Source: JANSWP01 sp041941305 (GTDB taxonomy: Bacteria; Bacteroidota; Bacteroidia; Chitinophagales; Saprospiraceae). Taken from it: a stretch of DNA of 40,649 nt. How positions within the stretch are numbered: the stretch's first letter is position 1; each line of letters starts with the position of its first letter. The notes beneath the pieces were generated by a model. That model was not told the origin of the DNA and did not search any database. It saw nothing but the letters and a program-made list of their open reading frames with translations. The position numbers were made by a program, and so were the translations under genes. Below are positions 25,881-34,329 of the stretch, piece by piece. The stretch lies in contig JBGTQJ010000075.1 in NCBI GenBank assembly GCA_041941305.1, positions 1 through 40,649 on the forward strand, given 5' to 3'.

Positions 25881-28304
25881 ATGCGCTTTTTTAAGTTTGC
25901 TATCTTGATTTTCATTTTTAGTCTATGTTATTCAAATAGTTATGCTCAATCGTCATTAAGGAAAGCCAATAAACAGTATGAATTATATGCTTTTAATCTA
26001 GCCATTAAATCTTACCAAAAGGTTTTGGAAAGACAACCAAAGAATGCTGAGGCTCTAGGTAAAATTGCAGATTGTTATCGACACCTTAACCGATTTGAAG
26101 AAGCTGAAAAGTGGTACAATCAGTTGATGACTTTAAGAAATGTGGACAATGTTTATTTTCTCCAATTCGGAAAAGTATTAAAAGGTCTTGGAAAATACGA
26201 TGAAGCAAAAAGATACTTCTTAAAATATGCTGAACGTTACCCTGTAGCTGGAAATCAATATGCTGAAAGCTGCGATTTTGCCAAATCAAGAATCGAAGAA
26301 AATTCTTCCAGCAATATATCTAATGAATTCGCAAATTCAGCTTCCTCAGATTTTGGAATTACCTTTTTTACAGACGAACGCATAGTTTATTCTTCCTCCC
26401 GAAGAGACATCAAAGGCAATTATCGTGGAAGATCAGGTGGTTTTAGCAATAACCAATTATTCATTACCACCAGAGATGATAATGGTTTTCTGCGTAAACC
26501 CAACCTCTTGAAAAATAACCTCAGTAAATCATCAGGAGAGGGACCAATTTCCTATTCACCTGATGGTAAATTAGTTGTAGTTACAAAGAATAATTTTGTT
26601 GATGGTACAAGACAGATTCCCGGGAGTGGATTGGAGTTGAGTTTGCATTTGGGGCGGGTTAGTTCCAACGGAGATTGGTCGGATTTAAAGCCATTTCCAT
26701 ACAATGGTTCAGGCTATTCTACTGGATTTGCTTCCTTTTCTGCAGATGGTCAAGCTTTGTATTTTGCATCTGACAGACCTGATGGTTTTGGTGGATATGA
26801 TATTTATGTATGCAAAAAAGTAGGAGATGGCTGGGCTGCTCCAGAAAATGTAGGACCTGTCATCAATTCTCAGGGTAATGAAATAACTCCCTTTTACGAT
26901 GGAGTCAATTTATTCTTTGCATCTGATTGGCATCAAGGATTTGGCGGCTTTGATATGTTTCAACTTCCTCATCAACATGGCTCCAAACATCCGACTCCTG
27001 AAAACATGGGTGTTGGTTATAATTCTCCCAGAGATGATTATGGATTCATCTTCGATGATTTCAGTGGAATTGGATATTTTATCTCAAATCGATTGGGTGG
27101 AAAAGGATATGAAGATGTGTATAGAGTTATTGGAAATAGCAAGGCCGAAAATATTATTTTAACGGTATATGATAATGATAACGAACCATTATCTGACGTA
27201 GTCATTGATTTATCTGAATGTGGTGGACCTGAAGCTGCACATACAAATTCCTATGGATTATTTTCATTCTTTATGGAGGAAGGAAAAAGTTGCAACCCTA
27301 TTTTTTCCAAAAGGGGTTATGTAACCAAACAGGTTATTTTGAATACTACACTGTCTACCAATATCGAATACGATATTTTCCTTTCCAACGAGGATGAAGT
27401 ATACAAAGGCGAAGTATTAGGAGCAGGATCTAATGTAAAATTGGAAGATGTCAATATTCGGGCGACAAATACTTCCTCCAATGAAAAATTTGAAACTTTT
27501 TCAGATCACAGAGGAAAATATTCCTTAGAACTCAATCCTAATTCAAATTATATTCTTCGCTATTCGAGAGTTGGTTATAAAGATGTCAATCGCACAGTTA
27601 GAACAGGTAATTATGGTGAATCCAAAATATTAGATGCCATTTATTTGCCACCTTCAGGTACCAATATTGATGTTGTTGAATCTACTTCTGACACCGAAGG
27701 GAATGAAGAATCAAAGAACAGTCATGAAACAGATAATGAGGAAGCGGTATTCACCTCAGGATATGCTGTTCAAATTGTCGCATTATCATCAAGTTCCCCT
27801 GATTTGGACGACATTCAGGATAAAGTAGGTAGCATTGGTAAGGTGTTGAATCATAGAGAAGCTGGAAAGTCAAAGATACGAGTTGGTATTTTCGAAACCA
27901 GGGCTGAAGCGGATCAAGCCAAAACACAATTGAGAAAAAAAGGATATTCCGGAGCTTTTGTTGTAACCCAAAGTACTGAGGGCCACTCAGATAAAATAGC
28001 AGGAAGCAATCAAAACGGAAGTAAAAACCCAGATACAGGCTCAAAAAATGCTGTCATTACAAATCCATCTGAATTTATGGTCAGGTTAGGGGCCTATAAG
28101 AACCCAAAGTTCTTTGACAAAGATAAAGTAGTAGAGATTGGTATTGTCGATTCCTATCAGAAAGGAGATTACACAATTATGCTGTTAACTGGATATGATT
28201 CAAGAGATATGGCTGACAGAGCTTTAAGAAAAGCCCTGGCAAGAGGATTTAAGGGAGCTTATGTAATTAAAGAAGAAAACGGAGCATTTGTAAAAGCAAA
28301 ATAA
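25881..28304 (+). CDS. PorE-like TPR/beta-propeller protein with two SPOR domains
   Basis: ATG 25881 gives an 807-residue protein with a clean signal (MRFFKFAILIFIFSLCYSNSYAQ); a TTG 13 codons earlier is less likely. Order: TPRs at about 25-130; a PD40/WD40-like propeller at about 155-415 (SYSPDGKLVVVT, SFSADGQALYFASDRPDGFGGYDIY); carboxypeptidase-regulatory-like beta domains at about 424-590; then two SPOR domains at about 627-697 and 731-800. The first three match PorE, the T9SS subunit that links the machine to peptidoglycan through a C-terminal OmpA domain. Here that domain is absent and two SPOR domains, which bind denuded glycan strands, take its place. It is probably a periplasmic adapter for T9SS, division-site or other envelope machinery. 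It ends next to a hairpin. Confidence 0.88.
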   Translation: MRFFKFAILIFIFSLCYSNSYAQSSLRKANKQYELYAFNLAIKSYQKVLERQPKNAEALGKIADCYRHLNRFEEAEKWYNQLMTLRNVDNVYFLQFGKVLKGLGKYDEAKRYFLKYAERYPVAGNQYAESCDFAKSRIEENSSSNISNEFANSASSDFGITFFTDERIVYSSSRRDIKGNYRGRSGGFSNNQLFITTRDDNGFLRKPNLLKNNLSKSSGEGPISYSPDGKLVVVTKNNFVDGTRQIPGSGLELSLHLGRVSSNGDWSDLKPFPYNGSGYSTGFASFSADGQALYFASDRPDGFGGYDIYVCKKVGDGWAAPENVGPVINSQGNEITPFYDGVNLFFASDWHQGFGGFDMFQLPHQHGSKHPTPENMGVGYNSPRDDYGFIFDDFSGIGYFISNRLGGKGYEDVYRVIGNSKAENIILTVYDNDNEPLSDVVIDLSECGGPEAAHTNSYGLFSFFMEEGKSCNPIFSKRGYVTKQVILNTTLSTNIEYDIFLSNEDEVYKGEVLGAGSNVKLEDVNIRATNTSSNEKFETFSDHRGKYSLELNPNSNYILRYSRVGYKDVNRTVRTGNYGESKILDAIYLPPSGTNIDVVESTSDTEGNEESKNSHETDNEEAVFTSGYAVQIVALSSSSPDLDDIQDKVGSIGKVLNHREAGKSKIRVGIFETRAEADQAKTQLRKKGYSGAFVVTQSTEGHSDKIAGSNQNGSKNPDTGSKNAVITNPSEFMVRLGAYKNPKFFDKDKVVEIGIVDSYQKGDYTIMLLTGYDSRDMADRALRKALARGFKGAYVIKEENGAFVKAK

Positions 28305-28309
28305 AAAAC

Positions 28310-28328
28310 GGCACGGCAATGCCGTGCC
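28310..28328 (+). terminator. GC-rich hairpin after the PorE-like gene
   Basis: GGCACGGCA and TGCCGTGCC are exact inverse complements around a single A (in practice a 7-bp stem with a 5-base loop). It begins six bases past the stop codon and is preceded by an A run. It lacks a strong T tract, but its place suggests a terminator. Confidence 0.65.
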
Positions 28329-28671
28329 ATCATCGCGTTTATTTGTTTGTAATTGACACAAACAGTATTGGATGTGTTCATGACACATTTAGGTTCTATT
28401 GTGAAATACTGTAATAAAGTGTCTGAAAACTTTTGGTTGATATACAACCTCTCTCTTTACTGCGCAAATATATAAAAAATATGTTTGATGTTTAAATATG
28501 ATTTAGGGATAGTTCAAATTGTAAATCGTTCATCAAATTAAACATTTGATAGTCAGTAATTTACTTGTGTTTATTTTTTTTAAGCACCAAGTATCAAACA
28601 TGAATCATCGCAAATTTTGGCATTAAACCCCCTTTGTTTTTTTTCTTTTCCTTAATCCGTTGATATTCAAC

Positions 28672-28728
28672 TTGTTGCGGGGTGCGAGTTGAAGGTTTGA
28701 CCAACCCTCAACTCGCACCCCGCAACAA
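28672..28728. repeat. Perfect 21-bp inverted repeat in the gene-free region
   Basis: The arms 28672-28692 and 28708-28728 are exact inverse complements; each carries GCGGGGTGCGAG or its complement. The 15-base centre can extend the stem by GGTT/AACC after one mismatch, leaving the loop TGACC. The arms are much GC-richer than the surrounding DNA. No gene ends directly here (nearest stops are 28304 and 29023), so it is not a simple terminator and may be a mobile palindromic element. Confidence 0.75.
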
Positions 28729-28799
28729 AAGCACATTACATAGTGAGTTAAAATTCAATGATTTAAGAAACAATCTAAAAATTCAGCTTGCCCCTTTGG

Positions 28800-28985
28800 G
28801 GCAGGGTTGATTGGTTCTATTATTTTCATGATGTGCTAAAGGATTATGCAGGTTTTTTTCTTCTAAATTCCTGAAAGTTCAAGTTCAAGACCAAGTTCAA
28901 TTTCAATTCTTGGGCTTGAACTTGGTCTTGAACTTGAATTTGAAAAAAATCACAGAGCATATTTTTAGAACCAATCACCCCTGCC
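28800..28985. repeat. MITE-like element: 20-bp terminal inverted repeats around a 23-bp palindrome
   Basis: Outer arms 28800-28819 (containing TTGATTGGTTCTA) and 28966-28985 match as inverse complements at 19 of 20 positions. Nested inside, arms 28878-28900 and 28916-28938 pair perfectly over 23 bases and are built from the repeated unit TTCAAG. The flanks carry GCCCCTTTGGGGC on the left and CTTTGGGGGG on the right. No coding frame of note is present. Folded, the whole would be a long two-level hairpin. No target-site duplication could be established. Confidence 0.6.
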
Positions 28986-29022
28986 TTTGGGGGGATGACT
29001 CATGTTTTAGAGATTGATTCAA

Positions 29023-30420
29023 TTACAAATGAATTACCTCTTCGTAAGCAGCAGCGGCTGCCTCCATAACTGCCTCGCTCATTGTAGGATGAGGATGCAC
29101 TGTTTTAATTATTTCATGTCCTGTTGTTTCTAATTTTCTAGCAGCAACAACCTCTGCAATCATTTCTGTAACATTGGCTCCAATCATATGTGCCCCCAAA
29201 AATTCACCGTATTTAGCATCAAATACCACTTTTACAAATCCCTGTGAACTACCAGCGGCTTTGGCTTTTCCAGAAGCAGAAAAGGGAAATTTTCCAACTT
29301 TTACTTCATAACCAGCTTCTTTAGCTTGAATTTCAGTATATCCAACAGAAGCAATTTCAGGTGAACAATAGGTACAAGATGGTATATTGTTATAATCAAT
29401 CAAGGGAGGTTTATGTCCCCGAATTTGTTCAACACAGGTTATTCCTTCAGCACTTGCAACATGTGCTAAAGCTGGTCCTGGAATTACATCCCCTATGGCG
29501 TATATTCCGGGAACATTTGTTCTATAATAATCATCGACCTGTATTAATCCCCTTTCAGTATTAATGCCCAGGGTTTCGAGCCCAATATTTTCTGTATTTG
29601 GACTTACTCCTGCAGCAGAAAGAACGACATCACATTTAATTTCCTCTTCTTTTCCATCTTTTCTGCTTTTTACTAGAACCTTACATCCACGTCCTTTCGT
29701 ATCAACTGATTCTACAGAGGTATTGGCCAAGACTCTGATTCCATTCTTTTTAAAATTTCTATTTAATTCCCTGGAAATATCTTTATCCTCTCGAGGAACA
29801 AGGCCTTGCTCCAGAAATTCGACAACGGTAACTTCTGTGCCAATTGCATTATAGAAGTAGGCAAATTCAACCCCAATAGCACCCGCACCAACAACTACCA
29901 TTTTTTTAGGTTGTTTTTCAAGATTCATAGCTTTTCTGTAGCCAATTATATTCTTTCCATCAATAGGCAAGTTGGGTAATTCCTTTGAACGAGCACCTGT
30001 AGCAATTATAATATGCGGAGCTGAATATTCTGTTTTGGCTCCATTACTATCTGTAACTTCAACTTTTTTACCTCTTTTCAATGCACCATGTCCATTGATC
30101 ACAGTAATTTTATTCTTTTTGAAAAGGAAGTTAATACCTTTACTCATTCCATCGGCTACTCCCCTACTCCTCTTAATCATTCCATCAAAATCAGCTGTAG
30201 CATTTTGTACCTTTATGCCATAATCTTCTGCATGATTAATGTATTCAAAAACCTGGGCACTTTTTAATAAAGCCTTGGTAGGTATGCAGCCCCAGTTCAA
30301 ACATATTCCACCCAAAGATTCTTTTTCCACAACAGCCACTTTCAGTCCCAATTGGGATGCTCGAATAGCAGCGACATATCCTCCGGGTCCACTGCCAATT
30401 ACTATCAAATCGTAATTCAT
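29023..30420 (-). CDS. lpdA: Dihydrolipoyl dehydrogenase (E3)
   Basis: The chosen ATG 30420 gives a 465-residue protein beginning MNYDLIVIGSGPGGYVAA, the FAD-binding loop. The redox disulfide is Cys40/Cys45 in GGICLNWGCIPTK. An NAD-binding loop (VVGAGAIGVEFA), the FAD motif GIYAIGDVIPGPALAH and the C-terminal HPHPTMSEA with the catalytic His-Glu pair follow. An ATG 14 codons upstream would put a non-family extension before the FAD loop and is rejected. E3 reoxidises the dihydrolipoyl arm of the pyruvate, 2-oxoglutarate and glycine cleavage complexes. No partner subunit is adjacent; pdhB is about 10 kb away on the same strand. Confidence 0.96.
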   Translation of the reverse strand: MNYDLIVIGSGPGGYVAAIRASQLGLKVAVVEKESLGGICLNWGCIPTKALLKSAQVFEYINHAEDYGIKVQNATADFDGMIKRSRGVADGMSKGINFLFKKNKITVINGHGALKRGKKVEVTDSNGAKTEYSAPHIIIATGARSKELPNLPIDGKNIIGYRKAMNLEKQPKKMVVVGAGAIGVEFAYFYNAIGTEVTVVEFLEQGLVPREDKDISRELNRNFKKNGIRVLANTSVESVDTKGRGCKVLVKSRKDGKEEEIKCDVVLSAAGVSPNTENIGLETLGINTERGLIQVDDYYRTNVPGIYAIGDVIPGPALAHVASAEGITCVEQIRGHKPPLIDYNNIPSCTYCSPEIASVGYTEIQAKEAGYEVKVGKFPFSASGKAKAAGSSQGFVKVVFDAKYGEFLGAHMIGANVTEMIAEVVAARKLETTGHEIIKTVHPHPTMSEAVMEAAAAAYEEVIHL

Positions 30421-30494
30421 TAAATTAGTTTTGAGAATTGAAATAATGAGTTTTGGACTCAAAGCTCAAGATCTCAACTTGTCGAAAAACGGCG

Positions 30495-30502
30495 CAAAAA
30501 TA
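30495..30502 (-). promoter_or_regulatory. Promoter -7 element TATTTTTG for lpdA
   Basis: On the minus strand TATTTTTG fits TAnnTTTG about 75 bases before the lpdA ATG. A TTG lies 15 bases further upstream, shorter than the usual gap, so confidence is limited. Confidence 0.35.
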
Positions 30503-30582
30503 TAGAAACAATAGAATCAAAAAAAGTTGTTGGTAATATTGTGAATTTGAATGGTGAGAATTTTGGCTGGATTGCAAGATTT

Positions 30583-30619
30583 AAAAATAAAAAACCCTGC
30601 TACAACTTTTTGTAACAGG
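30583..30619 (-). terminator. Rho-independent terminator on the minus strand
   Basis: Read on the minus strand, CCTGTTACAA pairs with TTGTAGCAGG (one mismatch) around AAAG and is followed by GTTTTTTATTTTT. It would stop transcripts coming from the lipoprotein gene that ends at 31104 and insulate lpdA from them. Confidence 0.75.
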
Positions 30620-31103
30620 ATTCTATCTAACTTACTGATACTATTAAAAGATTTAAAATTTTCGCATAAAAATAATTCTTAATATAATATAGGTCAAATA
30701 TTAACACTATTATTTTTAAACCATTTAGGGAACGGTAGCAAAGTTCAAGGGAATTGCAATTTTTATTTTGCTGAATAAAAAATATGGATGTTGGAATTAT
30801 AAAGGAAGGAAAATTTTCAGCATAGTATGTTTAAAAACTTGTTTTCAAATTTCTCATTTTGTTTCCATTCCTAAAGCGAGCACTAAAGTAGATAGATTAC
30901 TTTGTTTACACAAATATTTATTTAAGATTTTTTTTTCAAAAAAACATTTCAATAATTTGCGAACACTTGTCCAAATACCTCAATACCAATGGATTATAAT
31001 TTTATTTTCTTTCAAATTAGTTTGAAGCTTATTATGAAATAAATTGATTCTCAAATAGATTATACAATTCCATATTTTTTTTTAAAAAATTCAATTTTGG
31101 ACT
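30620..31103. other. Gene-free AT-rich stretch
   Basis: About 480 bases between the minus-strand terminator and the stop of the lipoprotein gene. It is very AT-rich with several homopolymer runs. The only sizeable open frame (30768-31025, plus) begins with TTG and gives a low-complexity Lys/Phe-rich product without family features, so I take it as chance. It would be a long 3' untranslated region for the lipoprotein gene. I see nothing else in it. Confidence 0.5.
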
Positions 31104-31631
31104 TTAACTTTCTTGCTGTGACAGCAATACAATGAGAATGGAATGGTCTGAGCTGTTTATTCCATTTACTTTAACCCACCTCCCTGGTTCTAACTGCAAA
31201 GAAGTTCCATTTCCTAAATCCTCTTTCAACTCTTCAAATGCCTGACTCCAAAAAGAAAATTGAGCAAGAGAAATGTCTAAATTTCCCATATAGTAGAATA
31301 ATTGGATAGCATATTCTACCCATATATTTGGAACTTCCCCTGTCATTGTTTCTGGAATAATAAATCGAAATTCCTGTTGAAGGTTTTCACATCCACTTTG
31401 GATCAATTCCAGTTTTATTCCATTTTCAAAAACTACGTTCTCGGTGCCTTCTAATCCTTTTAAAACAAAGTTATGCTCTAGAATTTGTTCAAACTCATTT
31501 GAAAAAATTGAAACTGGTTTTCCATATTTACAGTCTTCTGCTTTATTTGGACTTCTCTCACCGCATGAATTCAAGGAGTTTAAACAAATAATAAGCAGTA
31601 AAATATTTATGTAGGAAAATTTAAATTTCAT
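31104..31631 (-). CDS. Small hypothetical lipoprotein
   Basis: From ATG 31631 the product has 175 residues and starts MKFKFSYINILLLIICLNSLNSC, a lipoprotein signal with lipidated Cys23. An ATG ten codons upstream (31661) would place extra hydrophobic residues (MRLSIFIIIT) before it and is less likely. The mature part is soluble, with two further cysteines (EDCKYGKP and LIQSGCENLQ) that could form a disulfide. The later segment ILEHNFVLKGLEGTENVVFENGIKLELIQSG resembles a small beta domain. I do not recognise the family. It is divergent from gdhA, and its transcript probably ends at 30583-30619. Confidence 0.72.
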   Translation of the reverse strand: MKFKFSYINILLLIICLNSLNSCGERSPNKAEDCKYGKPVSIFSNEFEQILEHNFVLKGLEGTENVVFENGIKLELIQSGCENLQQEFRFIIPETMTGEVPNIWVEYAIQLFYYMGNLDISLAQFSFWSQAFEELKEDLGNGTSLQLEPGRWVKVNGINSSDHSILIVLLSQQES

Positions 31632-31814
31632 TGTAATTATTATAAAGATGGAAAGGCGCAAAACTAGTTCAATTCTCTAAATATTGAGCAGTATTAATAC
31701 TTACATAATTTACATTTCCAAATTTTTCTTATTCAATTAGCCTTACTTGTAAGTGTTATTGCCGAAAATAAAATTTTTTAAAAGTAAAATGAATTCATAA
31801 AAAATAAAATATCC

Positions 31815-31822
31815 TAGATTTG
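31815..31822 (+). promoter_or_regulatory. Promoter -7 element TAGATTTG before gdhA
   Basis: TAGATTTG fits TAnnTTTG about 125 bases before the gdhA ATG at 31947, within the 315-base divergent gap to the lipoprotein gene. It predicts a leader of about 120 bases. No second element is seen at standard spacing. Confidence 0.4.
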
Positions 31823-31946
31823 CCCCAATAGTTCTTTTTATTCTAAACTTTAAATTGGAACCAATGAGCAATTTTCTTTTTATACATCTTAAATAGGGAA
31901 CTTATTTATAGAAAGTTGTTCATTAGAAAAAACCATCAAGTACAAA

Positions 31947-33308
31947 ATGTCTGTCCTAACCACTTCCCATGAACAGCAGCTAACTGCATTCATGGATCAA
32001 ATCCGAAAAAATAATCCAAACGAATCGGAGTTTCATCAAGCAGTTCAAGAATGGGCTGAAACCATCGTCCCATTTGTTGAAAAAGAAAAAAAATATCAGG
32101 GACTTGGAATCCTTGAAAGAGTTACTGAACCAGACCGAGTAATTTCCTTCAGGGTTACCTGGGTAGATGATAATGGAAATGTTCAGGTAAATAAAGGTTA
32201 TCGAGTTCAATTCAATAATGCAATTGGTCCATATAAGGGAGGATTGCGTTTTCACCCTTCTGTGAATTTAAGCATACTAAAATTCTTAGGATTTGAACAA
32301 ATCTTTAAAAATAGTCTAACCACCTTGCCAATGGGAGGGGGAAAAGGTGGTTCTAATTTTAATCCAAAGGGAAAATCAGACGCTGAAATAATGAGGTTCT
32401 GCCAGGCATTTATGCTTGAATTATTTAGGCATATTGGACCTGACACAGATGTTCCAGCAGGCGATATTGGGGTTGGAGGTCGAGAAGTAGGTTATATGTT
32501 TGGTATGTATAAAAAATTGAAAAATGAGCATACTGGTGTAATTACAGGTAAAGGAATTTCCTTTGGTGGAAGTTTGATAAGAACAGAAGCCACTGGTTAT
32601 GGCTGTGTTTACTTTATGGATGAAATGTTAAAAGCCAATAAAGATGGAATGGAAGGGAAAAAATGTATTATTTCCGGTTCTGGGAACGTTGCACAATACA
32701 CTGCCGAGAAAATTATTCAATTAGGAGGTACGGTCCATGCTATGTCTGATTCAGGTGGTACCATCTATGACAAAGAGGGCATAAACCAGGAAAAACTGGA
32801 ATGGATAAAAGACTTGAAGAACAACAGAAGGGGCAGAATTAAAGAATATGCAGACGAGCACAGTTTAATTTTTGTAGAAGGAGGGAAACCATGGGAAATA
32901 CCCTGTGATTTGGCTTTTCCAAGTGCAACACAAAATGAAATTAGTGAAAAGGATGCAGCAACCTTGATAAAAAACAATTGTAAAGGAGTAGCAGAAGGAG
33001 CAAATATGCCAACCACCATGGAAGGAATTTCAATTTTTCAGGATGCTAAAATATATTATGCACCTGGTAAAGCTTCCAATGCCGGTGGAGTAGCTACTTC
33101 TGGTCTAGAAATGAGTCAAAATAGTTTGCGAATGCCTTGGCCCCGTAATGAGGTGGATGCGAAATTGAAAAATATTATGCAAAAGATCCATGAGCAATGT
33201 GAATCTTATGGTAGATTAGATAAAAAATATGTCGATTATGTGAAGGGAGCCAATATCGCAGGCTTTGTTAAAGTAGCCGATGCAATGATTGGGCAAGGTG
33301 TTGTATGA
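31947..33308 (+). CDS. gdhA: NADP-type glutamate dehydrogenase
   Basis: A 453-residue protein of the length of hexameric bacterial glutamate dehydrogenases. Substrate-site residues are visible in GPYKGGLRFHPSV (Lys97), FKNSLTTLPMGGGKGGS (Lys121 and catalytic Lys133) and DVPAGDIGVGGREVG (Asp173). The nucleotide domain has IISGSGNVAQY. It interconverts 2-oxoglutarate plus ammonia and glutamate, the main ammonia entry reaction in many Bacteroidota. NADP preference is inferred from the family type, not read from a specific residue. The gene is monocistronic, ending in a good terminator shared with the convergent EI24 gene. Confidence 0.95.
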   Translation: MSVLTTSHEQQLTAFMDQIRKNNPNESEFHQAVQEWAETIVPFVEKEKKYQGLGILERVTEPDRVISFRVTWVDDNGNVQVNKGYRVQFNNAIGPYKGGLRFHPSVNLSILKFLGFEQIFKNSLTTLPMGGGKGGSNFNPKGKSDAEIMRFCQAFMLELFRHIGPDTDVPAGDIGVGGREVGYMFGMYKKLKNEHTGVITGKGISFGGSLIRTEATGYGCVYFMDEMLKANKDGMEGKKCIISGSGNVAQYTAEKIIQLGGTVHAMSDSGGTIYDKEGINQEKLEWIKDLKNNRRGRIKEYADEHSLIFVEGGKPWEIPCDLAFPSATQNEISEKDAATLIKNNCKGVAEGANMPTTMEGISIFQDAKIYYAPGKASNAGGVATSGLEMSQNSLRMPWPRNEVDAKLKNIMQKIHEQCESYGRLDKKYVDYVKGANIAGFVKVADAMIGQGVV

Positions 33309-33339
33309 TTTCGATGCTGAATAATTGTTTCTGCTCAAT

Positions 33340-33374
33340 AGGTCAATCTTTGGAAAAAGGTTGACCTGTTTTTT
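33340..33374 (+). terminator. Rho-independent terminator of gdhA
   Basis: AGGTCAATC pairs with GGTTGACCT (one U-G pair) around a 10-base loop and is followed by GTTTTTT. The T run touches the stop codon of the convergent EI24 gene at 33373-33375, so the two genes are packed tail to tail. Confidence 0.88.
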
Positions 33375-34179
33375 ATACCAATTCGTTGTTATATTCTATT
33401 TCCTCATTCATTGGAGCAATATCTAATCTATTTACCGTCTCAATGGTAGCAGCAATCACTCCGATAGGCAAAACGAAAGCGGCAATTGGTAAAACCAGCG
33501 CAATAAGAAAATTAAAAAATACTGGTGCAGCAGCCAAAAGCACTACAATTACAGCTCCATTTCCAAGAGCCATAGCTCTATTTTGTTTGACAAACCGTAT
33601 ACTATCATGCACTCCAAAATGCCTTTCAAGTGCAAAATCCATATTTCCAAATCCAAAATAATAGGCTTGTACCATAAATAAACCTACTGCACTGAATGGT
33701 GCGAAAAAGATGCCCAGTATGAGCAAAATGACTGTGAATAACAATTCTTTAAATAAATTTCGAATCGCAATTCGGACACCTCTGGAGAATTCTCTGGCTA
33801 CTCTTTTGATGCTAAATGCAGATTTTTTTTGACCTCCAATCATCGATTCCTCTACTTTTTCAGATAAGACACTCATAAATGGTCCAGATAGTATGAGTAC
33901 CAAATATTTTAATAGGAATAAACCCAGGAAAAATAGTACCAATCCACCCAGGCCAGTCAGTGCCCAATCAATTAGGTTGTTGAGCCATTCGAATGAAAAA
34001 TTGGGATTATACCAATCTCCAATATCTCCTGCATAGTTAAATGGGATGTAAAAAACGGCACCAAGTAAAAGAATACTGATTAACCAGGGTAGAAATAAGT
34101 ATTTCCATAAACCTAATTTGGGAATCAGTTTTAAAGCTTTTCCATAAGCTCTTATTCCACTGAAAAAATCTTGAAGCAT
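33373..34179 (-). CDS. EI24/CysZ-like membrane protein
   Basis: A 268-residue membrane protein with about four to six hydrophobic segments (LPWLISILLLGAVFYIPF, GLGGLVLFFLGLFLLKYLVLIL, LLFTVILLILGIFFAPF, AVIVVLLAAAPVFFNFLIALVLPIAAFVLPIG). The opening LQDFFSGIRAYGKALKLIPK and GPFMSVLSEKVEESM agree with the EI24 domain family, which includes bacterial CysZ sulfate permeases. In Bacteroidota these proteins are widespread, and sulfate transport has not been shown for all of them, so only the family is assigned. It is convergent with gdhA and divergent from the CotH gene. Confidence 0.85.
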   Translation of the reverse strand: MLQDFFSGIRAYGKALKLIPKLGLWKYLFLPWLISILLLGAVFYIPFNYAGDIGDWYNPNFSFEWLNNLIDWALTGLGGLVLFFLGLFLLKYLVLILSGPFMSVLSEKVEESMIGGQKKSAFSIKRVAREFSRGVRIAIRNLFKELLFTVILLILGIFFAPFSAVGLFMVQAYYFGFGNMDFALERHFGVHDSIRFVKQNRAMALGNGAVIVVLLAAAPVFFNFLIALVLPIAAFVLPIGVIAATIETVNRLDIAPMNEEIEYNNELV

Positions 34180-34329
34180 TGTGATTCATTTTTTAATTGT
34201 ATTGCAATTTTGATAAAAAGGCTGCTTTGGAATTAACAATATCTATCTTCTTTGGCATTTTTTCGACAACTCGAGGTAATTTAACCGGCATCTTAAAGCA
34301 AACTTCTATTTTTGAAAAAAAATAACTAA

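Noticed and set aside
30768..31025. 85-codon plus-strand frame
   Set aside because: It starts with TTG, is rich in Lys/Phe/Ile as expected from AT-rich DNA, and has no family pattern or leader signal.
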